A stretch of 64,000 bases of DNA from Sphingomonas cremea (GTDB lineage: Bacteria; Pseudomonadota; Alphaproteobacteria; Sphingomonadales; Sphingomonadaceae): assembly GCF_021502585.1 (NCBI RefSeq), contig NZ_JAKFGM010000001.1:806001-870000 (forward strand), read 5' to 3'. A program made the translations under genes and the position numbers. Positions within the stretch are counted from its first letter, which is position 1. Each line of letters opens with the position of its first letter. The notes below the pieces were generated by a model. That model was not told the DNA's origin. It saw only the letters and a list, made by a program, of their open reading frames with translations, and made no database searches. Below are positions 11,182 through 20,080 of the stretch, piece by piece.

Positions 11182-14106
11182 CTACATCTGGTAGCTAACC
11201 CGAAGGTATCCGTAGCGACCCGGCGCGTCATAGGTCGTCGGATCATAGTTATTGCCGCTGCAGGTGTAGCAGCCCGGCGGATCCTTATCGAAGAGGTTGT
11301 TGACACCGGCGGTGAAAGTGAACCGCTTGTCGAGCTGGCTCGGCGTGTAGTTCACTTGTATGTCCGTATAGAAGCGGCTGTTGAGCGTGTTCGGCCCGAT
11401 CGCGGCTTGTTCTGTGACGCTGTCGATATATCGACCTGTGACAAGGGCCATGACGTCGCCAAGCGACCAATCGACCGTCGCATTAGCTTTCCATTCCGGG
11501 AATGCCTGATCGGGACTGCCGCGCTCGGTCCCCTTGCGGTTAAGCACGACGAATCCATTTGAAGCCGTCAGCACATATTTGAACAAATGGTTGACGTTCG
11601 CCGTCAGACCGAACCGACCCACTGACGTGGCCGGCGACCGGTAATTGAGCGTCGCGTCTATGCCCTTGGTGCGAATGCTGTCGAGGTTATCCAATGTTCC
11701 ATCGATTTCGTTCACAAATCCGTTGGAAGTGCGGATCACCAGCGCGCAGCTGTCCGCGTCACCAAGCAAGGCACAATCGTTGAGCGTGACGTTGGGATCG
11801 ACCGCGCCGATCGCGTCGGTGACCTTGATGTCGTAATAATTGAACTCAACGTTGAAATTGCTGCCACCGCTACGCGCCCACTCCGGTGAATATACGATGC
11901 CTAAAGTCAGGTTCTTCGATTTCTCCGGCTTCAGGTTTTCGTTGCCTTGGGTAATAACCGGCAGCTGTCCCGGTTCCTCCTGGTAGCTGCCTGAAGCTGG
12001 CACGCCATTGGCAATGCAGTTGGCCCGTACCGTGGCACTGGTCGCCCATGGCGAGCCTGGGAGGTTGGAACAGGGGTCCGTAGCAGGCAAATCGAAGCGC
12101 GATCGCCCGCCAAAGAGCTCACCCAAGCTCGGTGCACGGAATCCGGTCGAATAGGATCCACGCAACAGAACATCGGACACCGGCTTCCACAATCCGGTCA
12201 CCGTAAAGGTCGTGCTGCTGCCGCTGATCGAATAGTTGGAATGGCGAACGGCACCATTGGCTTCCAATGATTTGGCGAAAGGCTGATCCTTCAAGATCGG
12301 GACGCGAATTTCCCCGTAGATTTCGTCAACGTTATAGTGGCCGGATGCCGGTTGCGCGGGAATGTCAGCGCCGAGCCCTGCCGCCACAATCTCGTCGGGA
12401 TGAAAATTCGCGCTCTGGAAACGATGCTCGTACCCGAACGCAACGCCGACCGGACCAGCCGGAAGTTCGACCACATCGCCCGTAATATTTGCGGTGAAGC
12501 CGGCTAGTTTCTGTTTGCTTCTGTCATGCTCGGTAAAACCGATCCAATCGAGCATGTCTGGAGTAATCGACCCGGCGCCGCCGAACAGGTTGAGCGGCAC
12601 GCAGCCGGCCGTCGCTAGACAGGTCGCGAGAGGGCCGATTGCAAGGGCGACTCGGTCCGCGCGGACGTTGCCGGTGAAGCTCTGGTGGGCCTCGTTGACC
12701 CCAACCAGGCCGTTCACATCCCAATACCAGTCATGCTCAAACATGTTGAGCTTGCCGTCCAGGGTCGCCGTAAGTGAATAGGTGTTGACCTTCTGATTGA
12801 AGGTGCGCTGGCCTGCTTCGATGAGACGGCGCCCTACGAATGAATAGTTCTGCGCCCTGCCGTTGGGCGTACCATCCGGATTGCGCCCTGATTCCAGCGT
12901 GTATCCAAACGGGTTGTAAGGGTTGGTTGCGTCGAACGATAGCGTATCGAACAGGCTACCCGCGCCATTGCCGGCATCGGGGCCGATAAACAACGGCTCG
13001 AAAGCCGCCTGGTTCTGCGACTTGCGATGATTGTAAATGCCGCTGACGCGCAGATTAATATCCGAGCCAAGATCCTGCTTGACCGACAACCATGCGCCCC
13101 AGCGTTCGTTTGGCGTAATAATGTAATTGAATGGCGCGAAATTGAACCGATCGGCGGCAGTAAACTGCCGCAACTCCGCGAACGTAGGCGTGCTGTCAGG
13201 TCCGGAGCCGATGGTAAAATTACCATTTAAAGTAGGGGTAGCTACAAAATAAGGACGCAAGTCGAAACGGCCATTGGCTGCCGCGCTGCTGCAACCACCG
13301 ATGGGATCGGTACAGGATTTCTGCCCCGGATTCGGGAATTGCGAAATATCGCGATCCGCGGTCCGAACGGGCTTCTGCTTCACATAGGCTGCGCCGACCA
13401 CGATCTCGGTCGAGTTATCGGTGCCATTCCCCCAGCTGAGCTGGTAGTCCTGCGTTTGGCCGTCGCCTTCACCGATATATTTGCCGTATTGGGCGGAAGC
13501 GCGCAGGCCCTTCTGGTGTGAAACCGTAATGACGTTGACCACACCGGCGATCGCATCCGAACCGTAGAGTGGCGAGGCGCCGGCCTGCAGCACCTCGATC
13601 CTTTCGATCATATTCGCCGGGATCGTGTTGAGGTCGACCGTCGCGGGAATGCCGCTGGCGCTTGTTCCGTTGACGAAGCGCAATCCGTCTACCAGGACCA
13701 GCGTGCGCTTGGCGCCCAGGTAGCGCAAATCGATTTCCGCCGAGCCGGCGCCGACACCGCCGCCATCGGGCGGATTGCCGATGTTGCCGCTGTTATTGAC
13801 CTTGGAGTTAAGACCGCCACTCGCACTTGGCAGGCGCTGCAAAATATCGGCGACCGCTGATAGGCCCGTCTCCGCCAGATCGCTTTGATCGAGCGTGATA
13901 ACCGGCGAATCCTGATCGAGCGGATTGCGGCGAATGCGCGAGCCGGTGACAACAATCTCGCCCATCGAAGCGGGCTCGGAAGCGGCGGCCTGGGTCTCGG
14001 GCTGATCTGCTGGTGGTGGGGCACTTTGCGCCGCGGCGGCACTGCCGATAACCAATGCAAGCACACCGGCTCCGCAACGAAGCCCCGTCAACACTCGGCT
14101 CATCAT
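11182..14106 (-). CDS. TonB-dependent outer-membrane receptor
   Basis: A 974-residue outer-membrane transporter with a signal peptide ([20 protein letters not shown], cleavage probably after AAAAQ). A TonB-box/plug region follows: [10 protein letters not shown], the plug signature VLVDGLRFV, and [17 protein letters not shown] long barrel ends in [11 protein letters not shown]. The large size and the [15 protein letters not shown] segment resemble the many sphingomonad receptors for glycans, peptides or siderophores, but no neighbouring gene indicates the substrate. It stands alone between clpP and a glycosyltransferase. The terminal residue is M rather than the usual aromatic F or W. Confidence 0.92.
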   Translation of the reverse strand: MMSRVLTGLRCGAGVLALVIGSAAAAQSAPPPADQPETQAAASEPASMGEIVVTGSRIRRNPLDQDSPVITLDQSDLAETGLSAVADILQRLPSASGGLNSKVNNSGNIGNPPDGGGVGAGSAEIDLRYLGAKRTLVLVDGLRFVNGTSASGIPATVDLNTIPANMIERIEVLQAGASPLYGSDAIAGVVNVITVSHQKGLRASAQYGKYIGEGDGQTQDYQLSWGNGTDNSTEIVVGAAYVKQKPVRTADRDISQFPNPGQKSCTDPIGGCSSAAANGRFDLRPYFVATPTLNGNFTIGSGPDSTPTFAELRQFTAADRFNFAPFNYIITPNERWGAWLSVKQDLGSDINLRVSGIYNHRKSQNQAAFEPLFIGPDAGNGAGSLFDTLSFDATNPYNPFGYTLESGRNPDGTPNGRAQNYSFVGRRLIEAGQRTFNQKVNTYSLTATLDGKLNMFEHDWYWDVNGLVGVNEAHQSFTGNVRADRVALAIGPLATCLATAGCVPLNLFGGAGSITPDMLDWIGFTEHDRSKQKLAGFTANITGDVVELPAGPVGVAFGYEHRFQSANFHPDEIVAAGLGADIPAQPASGHYNVDEIYGEIRVPILKDQPFAKSLEANGAVRHSNYSISGSSTTFTVTGLWKPVSDVLLRGSYSTGFRAPSLGELFGGRSRFDLPATDPCSNLPGSPWATSATVRANCIANGVPASGSYQEEPGQLPVITQGNENLKPEKSKNLTLGIVYSPEWARSGGSNFNVEFNYYDIKVTDAIGAVDPNVTLNDCALLGDADSCALVIRTSNGFVNEIDGTLDNLDSIRTKGIDATLNYRSPATSVGRFGLTANVNHLFKYVLTASNGFVVLNRKGTERGSPDQAFPEWKANATVDWSLGDVMALVTGRYIDSVTEQAAIGPNTLNSRFYTDIQVNYTPSQLDKRFTFTAGVNNLFDKDPPGCYTCSGNNYDPTTYDAPGRYGYLRVSYQM

Positions 14107-14211
14107 TATCTCCCTGTTATACGACGACCGGTCAAAGTCTCTCGTTGAAACGGGAGAGTAACAAAGAAGATGGCCAGCGGAACAGCTACCGCAACCGAAA
14201 GGCCGCGACTG

Positions 14212-15150
14212 TTACTTTTCTGCCACAAAGGGCGCTGGGTGCGCGAGGTAGGCGAGCCGGCGCATCTCGCGACGGCCCCTCGTCACCGTGTCCAGGATCA
14301 ATCCGGCAAAGAAGCTCAACACGGCGATCACGACCATTCCCGTAACAAGGATGGCGGTTGGAAGTCGTGGCACGAGCCCGGTCTCGAAATAGGTCAGCAA
14401 CAACGGGATCGCGAGAATGATGGCAGCAAGGATCAGAAGTGCGCCGATGCCCCCATAAAATAATACCGGCCGTTCGATCCGATAAAGCGTGCCGATGGTT
14501 TTGAGGATGCGCCAGCCATCGCGATAGGTACTGAGCTTGGATGCGGAGCCTTCCGGCCGGGTGCCGTAAGCGGTCTCCAGCTCTCCCACCGGCATACGAA
14601 GCTCGAGCGCATGGACGCTGATCTCGGTTTCGATCTCAAAGCCTTCCGAAAGCACCGGGAAGCTTTTGACGAATCGACGGGAGAAGACACGGTAGCCCGA
14701 AAAAATGTCGGTGAAGCTGCGTCCGAACAGCCTTGAAAGCAGTCCCGTGAACAGCCGGTTGCCGATGACGTGCCCACCGCGATAGGCCTCGGCCGCCTCA
14801 TGCTGGCGGGTGCCGACGACCATGTCGAGTTGCTCGTCGACCAGCATCCGCACCATCGCGGGCGCTGCCTTGGGATCGTAAGTCAGGTCGCCATCGGCCA
14901 TGACATAAATGTCGGCATCGACGTCCGCGAACATCCGCCGGACGACGTGCCCCTTGCCTTGTTGCCGCTCAGTCCGGACTACCGCGCCGGAATCACGCGC
15001 CAGCTCAACCGTCCGGTCGCGGCTGTTATTGTCATAGACGTAGATGGTTGCCGCCGGCAGGGCCGCTCGAAAGCCGGCGACCGTTTCCGCGATCGCCGCT
15101 TCCTCATTGTAGCAGGGCAGGATGACTGCGATGCGCAATGAGTCCATCAT
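14212..15150 (-). CDS. Family 2 glycosyltransferase, membrane-anchored (polyprenyl-phosphate type)
   Basis: A 312-residue protein with an N-terminal GT-A domain (AVILPCYNEEAAI, nucleotide-binding ADGDLTYDP around residue 83) and two C-terminal membrane helices (about residues 230-255 and 270-292). This arrangement is typical of dolichol- or polyprenyl-phosphate sugar synthases such as DPM and GtrB-like enzymes, which move a sugar from a nucleotide donor to a lipid carrier. It lies between tig and the TonB-dependent receptor on the same strand. Donor sugar and acceptor cannot be told from the sequence. Confidence 0.85.
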   Translation of the reverse strand: MMDSLRIAVILPCYNEEAAIAETVAGFRAALPAATIYVYDNNSRDRTVELARDSGAVVRTERQQGKGHVVRRMFADVDADIYVMADGDLTYDPKAAPAMVRMLVDEQLDMVVGTRQHEAAEAYRGGHVIGNRLFTGLLSRLFGRSFTDIFSGYRVFSRRFVKSFPVLSEGFEIETEISVHALELRMPVGELETAYGTRPEGSASKLSTYRDGWRILKTIGTLYRIERPVLFYGGIGALLILAAIILAIPLLLTYFETGLVPRLPTAILVTGMVVIAVLSFFAGLILDTVTRGRREMRRLAYLAHPAPFVAEK

Positions 15151-15184
15151 CTTTCCCCAACCCCGTGCGGACCGAGCAAGGCCA

Positions 15185-15230
15185 AAGGCCCGGCCCTCTC
15201 TTCACCACAGTAAAGAGAAGGGCCGGCCTT
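15185..15230 (-). terminator. Long hairpin after trigger factor gene
   Basis: Two 18-base arms (AAGGCC...TCTCTT and AAGAGAGGGCCGGGCCTT on the minus strand) pair with two single-base bulges around a 10-base loop. It lies 25 bases past the tig stop and before the glycosyltransferase. The U-rich tail is weak (CCTTTGG), so it may act as a terminator or a transcript-stabilising hairpin. Confidence 0.5.
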
Positions 15231-15255
15231 CGACAAGCGCAAGCCGATCGGAATC

Positions 15256-16803
15256 TTAAGCCTTGGTCTTTTTCGCAGCCGGCTTCTTGGCGGGAGTTTT
15301 CTTCGGTTCCGCCTTCTCGGCCTTGGCCGGGGCGGATTCCTTCTTCACCGCGGGAGCCTTGGCTGCGGCCTTTGCCGGCACTTCCGCCTTCTTTGCACCC
15401 GGCTTCTTCGCTGCCTTCTTGGTCGGCTTCGCTTCGCCAAGATCATGGCCGCAACCGGGCCCATGGACATGGCCTTCCTCGCTCTCGAGATCGGCCTCGA
15501 GCACGTCGCGACTTACCGTCCGTTCGCTGATCTTCGCTTTGGAAAAGAGGAAATCGACGACCTTGTCCTCGTACAGAGGCGCGCGAAGCTGGGCGGCGGC
15601 CATCGCATTCTGCTGGACATAGCGGACAAAAGCCTCGCGGTCCTTTGGCTGATATTGAGCCGCGGCCTGGCCAATCAGGCGGTTCATCTCCTGCTGACTG
15701 ACCTCAATGCCGTTGGCGGCACCGATTTCACTTAGAAGGAGGCCCAGACGCACGCGACGAACGGCGATGTTGCGATAATCGTCAGCATCCGCCTCGATTT
15801 CCTTGAGCGCGGCCTCGGGGTCCGCCTCATGGCTCGCTTCATGCCGAAGCTGGGCCATGATGTTGGCATATTCGGCCTCGACCATTGAGGGCGGCACCTC
15901 AAAATCATGATCGGCGGCCAGCTGGTCAAGCAGACGCCGCTTCATGTGCGTACGGGTAAGACCGTTCAGTTCCTGCTGCTGCTGGTCGCGCAACAGGCTT
16001 TTGAGTTGCTCAAGATCGTTGAGGCCGAGTTGCTTTGCAAATTCATCATCGAACTTGGTCTCGGCGGCGGTCTTCACAGCAGTAACCTTGACGTCGAACG
16101 TCGCCGGCTTGCCCTTCAGATTCTCGGCCTGATAGTCGGCTGGGAAAGTCACGTTGAGCTGCTTTTCGTCCCCTACCTTGAGGCCAACCATTTGGTCTTC
16201 GAAACCAGGAATCAGCTGGCCGGAGCCGAGCACGACTGCCATTCCTTCCCCGGTACCGCCCTCGAACGCGACGTCGTCGACCTTGCCAACGAAGTCGATC
16301 ACAACCTGGTCGCCATTGGCGGCCTTGTGGCCCTTCTTGGCATCCTCATACCGCGTCTGCGACTGGGCGAGCTGCTTGAGCTGATCGTCGACGGCCTTTT
16401 CGTCAGCCTCAACGGTCAAGCGCTCTAGCTTAAGGCCCTCGATCTTGGGCGTGGGAACGTCGGGCAGGGTTTCAAGCCGAATATTGATCTCGGCGTCCTT
16501 GCCGGTTTCATAATCCTCGTCGAGCTCAACTTCCGGCTGCATCGCTGGACGAAGCTTCTTGTCATCCAGAAGCTGCTGAACGCTATCCTGCACCGCCGTG
16601 TTAAGCGCATCGCGCATCAGCGCTTCGCCATGCATCTTGCGGATGAGATTCGGCGGCACCTTGCCCGGGCGGAAGCCAGGCATGCGCACGGTCGGCGCAA
16701 TGCGCTTGACCTCGCCGTCGACGCGGGCGTCGATATCCTTGGCGGGGATGATCAGCTTATAGGCCCGCTTCAGGCCTTCGTTCTCCGTCTCGACGGTCTT
16801 CAT
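15256..16803 (-). CDS. tig: Trigger factor with long basic C-terminal tail
   Basis: Trigger factor is the ribosome-bound chaperone and prolyl isomerase that meets nascent chains. Three parts are visible in 515 residues: an N-terminal ribosome-binding domain with GFRPGKVP, a central FKBP-type domain (GDQVVIDFVGKVDDVAFEGG), and the C-terminal chaperone arms. Family members are usually 430-450 residues; here about 70 extra residues follow, first a Cys/His patch (HVHGPGCGH), then a Lys/Ala/Pro-rich histone-H1-like tail. ATG at 16803 (MKTVETENEGLKRAYK) is the family start. The frame runs open upstream through tRNA-Leu, which is not coding. The tail could bind rRNA or metal, but that is inference. 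Confidence 0.96.
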   Translation of the reverse strand: MKTVETENEGLKRAYKLIIPAKDIDARVDGEVKRIAPTVRMPGFRPGKVPPNLIRKMHGEALMRDALNTAVQDSVQQLLDDKKLRPAMQPEVELDEDYETGKDAEINIRLETLPDVPTPKIEGLKLERLTVEADEKAVDDQLKQLAQSQTRYEDAKKGHKAANGDQVVIDFVGKVDDVAFEGGTGEGMAVVLGSGQLIPGFEDQMVGLKVGDEKQLNVTFPADYQAENLKGKPATFDVKVTAVKTAAETKFDDEFAKQLGLNDLEQLKSLLRDQQQQELNGLTRTHMKRRLLDQLAADHDFEVPPSMVEAEYANIMAQLRHEASHEADPEAALKEIEADADDYRNIAVRRVRLGLLLSEIGAANGIEVSQQEMNRLIGQAAAQYQPKDREAFVRYVQQNAMAAAQLRAPLYEDKVVDFLFSKAKISERTVSRDVLEADLESEEGHVHGPGCGHDLGEAKPTKKAAKKPGAKKAEVPAKAAAKAPAVKKESAPAKAEKAEPKKTPAKKPAAKKTKA

Positions 16804-16858
16804 CACTTGCGCATTCCTAATTCGAATTAATCTGCTGCGTCCGGCGCCCGTGAAATCC

Positions 16859-16892
16859 GTGCGCGCCTGTCCCCCGGACAGGCTGTGCTCGA
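16859..16892. repeat. 34-bp imperfect palindrome, copy 1 (GCCTGTC...GACAGGC)
   Basis: A perfect hairpin GCCTGTCC/GGACAGGC (16865-16872 and 16876-16883) lies in the spacer between tRNA-Leu and tig. The 34-bp block matches 28 of 34 positions in a second block at 21780-21813 inside a larger element, with changes mostly in the loop. This points to a dispersed repeat family. Confidence 0.65.
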
Positions 16893-16895
16893 AAT

Positions 16896-16980
16896 TGGTG
16901 CGGGCGAAGGGACTCGAACCCCCACATCTTGCGATACTGGTACCTAAAACCAGCGCGTCTACCAATTCCGCCACGCCCGC
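16896..16980 (-). tRNA. tRNA-Leu (anticodon TAG)
   Basis: An 85-nt class II tRNA with encoded CCA. Acceptor GCGGGCG pairs with CGCCCGC, the D arm starts TGGCGGAATTGGTAGACGC, the anticodon stem CTGGT/ACCAG encloses TTTAGGT, a long variable arm follows, and the T arm carries GGGGTTCGAGTCCC. It lies 92 bases upstream of tig on the same strand. Confidence 0.97.
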
Positions 16981-17094
16981 GCGGACGCCCTTAGGGTGCG
17001 CGGCCTATAGCAAGGATCGGCGCTGGGGCAAGAGCAACGGGACTTGCAACTTCACCATTACCACAGGGTTATATACTTGAAGGAGCAGCTTCAC

Positions 17095-17265
17095 ATGCAA
17101 GATGTGCCCAATCCCACGACCCCGCCGCCCGAGACGCCACCCCGGCCGGCCGAGCCCGTGCAACCCAGCCAACCCGCCCAGCCGACAGTGCCACCGGCCG
17201 AGGCACCGCAACCACCGCCCGACATCGACATTCCCGCACCGGGCAGCGGAACCCCGACAGGCTGA
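17095..17265 (+). CDS. Proline-rich mini-protein 1
   Basis: A 56-residue protein beginning MQDVPNPTTPPPETPPRP, with about 40% proline and no hydrophobic segment or cysteine. ATG at 17095 is chosen because GAAGGAG stands 9 bases upstream. It is followed one base later by a second proline-rich gene. The function is unknown. The composition (PxxP and PPP runs) suggests a disordered peptide. That it is a real gene is supported by the strong ribosome-binding site and by the tandem arrangement. Confidence 0.6.
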   Translation: MQDVPNPTTPPPETPPRPAEPVQPSQPAQPTVPPAEAPQPPPDIDIPAPGSGTPTG

Positions 17266-17266
17266 G

Positions 17267-17377
17267 ATGGCCAGCCGCCCGCCAAGGCCCGGTGCGCCTC
17301 CTCCCGCTGATGAGCCGGGCCACATACCGCGCCTACCCGGGGAACCGGAACAGCCTCCCCCACCCGACCCGGTCTAG
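17267..17377 (+). CDS. Proline-rich mini-protein 2
   Basis: A 36-residue protein (MASRPPRPGAPPPADEPGHI... ending PPPPDPV) that starts one base after the stop of the preceding Pro-rich gene, so it is probably translated by re-initiation. Its stop codon overlaps the stop of the convergent lipoprotein gene (shared CTAG). It has no recognisable domain. Confidence 0.5.
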   Translation: MASRPPRPGAPPPADEPGHIPRLPGEPEQPPPPDPV

Positions 17378-18000
17378 ACCCGGCGCGCCGAGCTAACGAT
17401 GGCCTCGAAATCAGGAAGCGAGGCTTCGAAATAATGGGACCGAGCCGCGTCGAGCAGGATAAGGTAAAGCCTGCCGTCGATTACCGCTCCGACCGCACGT
17501 CCGCGCCGGCGAACTTCGTCGCTGTCGAGATGCTCGAAGTCATACTGGAATCCATCCCCCCCCAGAAATGGCCGCGGGGCGAGTGAGGTCGTTCTGAAAT
17601 CGACCGTCCCTCCGCGCACTCGAAAAAGGCTTTCGATCATCGCCGCGATTTCGGGTGGCGTCATGTTGGACCGAAACTTGGGCACTTGCCGATCGTCCCG
17701 GCTACGCTGCCGGACGAGCGCTTTGCCGTCCTTTAGCCCGGTAACGAAGCTGATCCCGTCAAGGTAAGGGCCATTCTGGGTCCAGTCCTCGACGTCCGCG
17801 ATATCCTGGAAGAGCGTGGCCGAAATCCGGTTCCATTCGTGCGGCGGAGTAACGGCGATGCTATCGTCGCCGACGCGCACTTCCTGGACTCGAACCAGCG
17901 TGTAGCCGCCGTAGCCAAACCCGCCAGTGCCGCCGCTCGCGCAGGCATTCAATGTCAGGGCCGCAGCGACAAGAAGGATTGATCTTCCGATACGCATCAC
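17374..18000 (-). CDS. Putative lipoprotein, unknown function
   Basis: A 208-residue protein with a lipoprotein signal peptide (LLVAAALTLNACASGG, lipobox LNAC) followed by a glycine-rich linker and a soluble domain (about residues 40-205). No enzymatic motif was recognised. It is the last gene of a three-gene minus-strand operon after a lipoprotein and an M48 peptidase, 8 bases beyond the peptidase stop. That context suggests a role in envelope proteostasis or outer-membrane maintenance (inference). Confidence 0.75.
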   Translation of the reverse strand: MMRIGRSILLVAAALTLNACASGGTGGFGYGGYTLVRVQEVRVGDDSIAVTPPHEWNRISATLFQDIADVEDWTQNGPYLDGISFVTGLKDGKALVRQRSRDDRQVPKFRSNMTPPEIAAMIESLFRVRGGTVDFRTTSLAPRPFLGGDGFQYDFEHLDSDEVRRRGRAVGAVIDGRLYLILLDAARSHYFEASLPDFEAIVSSARRV

Positions 18001-18008
18001 GGTCCTCC

Positions 18009-19229
18009 TCAGCCGATCATCATTTGACGGACGAGCGCGGCATCCGGGGCGTCGGGCGCCATCTGCAAATAACGCGCGAAGGCCGACCGTGCTTCGGCCC
18101 TGTGCCCTTGCTTCAGCAGCATAATGCCGTGCCAGCGCCAGGCATTGGGCGGCGCATCGGGATAGAGGACCGCCGCCGCATATCCCTGCGCCGCGCGCAC
18201 GTCGTCACCCGAACGATTGCGCAGCCGCCAGATTTCCCCCTCCTGAAATCGCAACAGCCCATCCCAGCCATCCTTGGCCAGCGTGTCGATTACATATTGG
18301 CTGGCCCCCGGGTCGTTCAGCTTGACCTGGTCGTCCAGCAACGTCGGCCGGATCGTCGCCAACGCTTCCTGATAGCGGCTGTAATAGGCGTCATATGTCC
18401 TGCCTGGCTGTTTTACCTCGGCCGCCGAAATTTTGAGGTCTGCCATGCGGGCTTCGGGCGCGGGATGGGTTTCGAACAGCGAGAAGTTGCGATCGCGCTT
18501 CTTGCGCCGGTATTTTGCCGAAAGGTCGAGTTCACCAATCAACTGTTCCCAGGTCTCGCTCATAGCCATTGGGTCGTAGCCAGCATCGGCAAGCAACCGA
18601 ACGCCCATTGCGTCCGCCTCGGCTTCCAGGGTCCGGTTATATTTGAGCAGCGAAAGAACGGTGCCAAGTTGGGCAAGCTGGACCAGGTCGCCGGCATATA
18701 TGCCTGCCGCTCCTCCGGCGAGCCCAGCACCCATCATGAGGAAACTGAAGGCATCCGTCTTGCGGCGCATGTCGCGCCATTGCCGCAGCTGGTGCTTCCT
18801 CAGGAAATGGGCGCTTTCGTGCGCCACAACGCCCGCCAATTGCGCCTCGTTTCGCATCCGCAGCAGCAATCCGGAGAAAACTACTGCAAATCCGGTCGGA
18901 AACATGATGGCGTTGAATTCCGGAATGCGTGCCAGATAGATTCGCATATCCTTGGCCGCGGGACCGCCAACTTTGCCAATCAGGCTACTAAGATAAGCGG
19001 TTAGCCGAGGCTCTTTGATCAACAGGTTGGAGCCCGACACCTCCTCCTCAACCCGCTCCATCTGCTGCCACATGCCCTTTTCATCGGGCTCGGTCGCGCG
19101 ATAGCCGGCGCCAATCAGCGGGCCCATGTCGTTGGGGAGGACGCGAGCGTGAGCAATGCCGGTTGCGAAGCTGGTTGCCAGTGCGCCAGCACCGCCAAGC
19201 AAGACCCGACGAGAAAGCGCCGGGCTCAC
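18009..19229 (-). CDS. M48 family zinc metallopeptidase with Tat-like signal (BepA-like)
   Basis: A 406-residue exported peptidase. The N-terminus has a Tat-like twin-arginine signal (ALSRRVLLGGAGALATSF). The zinc site is HESAH in GVVAHESAHFLRKH, with the third ligand in EAEADAMGVRLL. The C-terminal 150 residues contain TPR-like helices (AWRWHGIMLLKQGHRAEARS). M48 periplasmic proteases with TPRs such as BepA act in outer-membrane protein quality control. The GTG start lies in the stop of the upstream lipoprotein gene (GTGA), so the two are probably translationally coupled. Confidence 0.9.
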   Translation of the reverse strand: MSPALSRRVLLGGAGALATSFATGIAHARVLPNDMGPLIGAGYRATEPDEKGMWQQMERVEEEVSGSNLLIKEPRLTAYLSSLIGKVGGPAAKDMRIYLARIPEFNAIMFPTGFAVVFSGLLLRMRNEAQLAGVVAHESAHFLRKHQLRQWRDMRRKTDAFSFLMMGAGLAGGAAGIYAGDLVQLAQLGTVLSLLKYNRTLEAEADAMGVRLLADAGYDPMAMSETWEQLIGELDLSAKYRRKKRDRNFSLFETHPAPEARMADLKISAAEVKQPGRTYDAYYSRYQEALATIRPTLLDDQVKLNDPGASQYVIDTLAKDGWDGLLRFQEGEIWRLRNRSGDDVRAAQGYAAAVLYPDAPPNAWRWHGIMLLKQGHRAEARSAFARYLQMAPDAPDAALVRQMMIG

Positions 19230-19999
19230 TGGATTTTTGCCTGTCGTCGCTGGACATTGCGGCCGGGCTTCATGCGGTCGAGCAGTCGGTCGACCAACTG
19301 AGCCGCTCCCTCGTCGGTGCGAATATCGCCCATCTTGATGCCGGCGATCTGGCTTCGGGCACTGACGATATTGAACCAGACCACGTCACCGGTCCTGAGA
19401 TCGGCCAGGCTGGCATATGCAAACTGCCCTCCACCACCGATGTTAGCGGCACAAAACCCGACGAAACAACCAGCAATGCCAAGAACCTGAAGCCCGACGC
19501 GACCGGATGATGCGAAGCTGTCTTCGGCATATAGGAACAAGGCAAAATCGTAGCCGGTGCGGCGGCCAAGCGCGACTGCGTCCTCTCCGAGCGTCCAATC
19601 AAGGCCCTTGCCACGCTTGGTTGGAAGATAGTCGCCGGAATATTTGTGAAGCGCGATTGAACTGCCGACCGCGTAGTGCAGCCGCTCCAATTCCGCGACC
19701 ATCTCAGGATCGACGCCGGGTAGCGAGCTCCGCTTTTCCATGATGAAGACATCACCGCCCCGCGCCGCCTGCTGGGCGCGAAGCGCGGCGAGGAGCTTTG
19801 CCCGTGCCGACTCCGTCCAGTCAGCCCTGGGTTCGACTAGTCCGCCAGTGGTGACCGAGCCGACGCTGACGTCGGGGCGCATCACCAGCAACTTGTAATT
19901 CCCCTGGGGCGGTGAAAATTCGACGTCGGCATATTGCCGGGTCTGGACACAGCCAGACAGCGCAACGGACGCCAACAGCGCGATACCCAACCGGCGCAT
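19226..19999 (-). CDS. Putative lipoprotein, unknown function
   Basis: A 257-residue protein with a lipobox (ALLASVALSGCVQ, cysteine about residue 16). The first in-frame start is 7 codons further upstream, but ATG at 19999 has GGGAGGG immediately upstream and gives a normal lipoprotein signal. The mature part has no motif recognised; a glycine-rich hydrophobic stretch (VLGIAGCFVGFCAANIGGGG) lies near residue 175. It heads the operon with the M48 peptidase and a second lipoprotein. Confidence 0.78.
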   Translation of the reverse strand: MRRLGIALLASVALSGCVQTRQYADVEFSPPQGNYKLLVMRPDVSVGSVTTGGLVEPRADWTESARAKLLAALRAQQAARGGDVFIMEKRSSLPGVDPEMVAELERLHYAVGSSIALHKYSGDYLPTKRGKGLDWTLGEDAVALGRRTGYDFALFLYAEDSFASSGRVGLQVLGIAGCFVGFCAANIGGGGQFAYASLADLRTGDVVWFNIVSARSQIAGIKMGDIRTDEGAAQLVDRLLDRMKPGRNVQRRQAKIQ

Positions 20000-20080
20000 A
20001 GACCCTCCCGCCGAAGTCACACCCGATAGGAAGAGTTGCCGCCCTAGTTGAAAAAAGCAAGTCTTTCAAAATGCTTATGG

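Noticed and set aside
16804-16974. Upstream extension of trigger factor through tRNA-Leu
   Set aside because: The added 57 residues are readthrough of the tRNA gene and hairpin spacer; the family start is ATG 16803.
17952-19004. 350-codon plus-strand frame opposite the M48 peptidase
   Set aside because: Antisense to a well-supported protease; no ribosome-binding site and no family resemblance.
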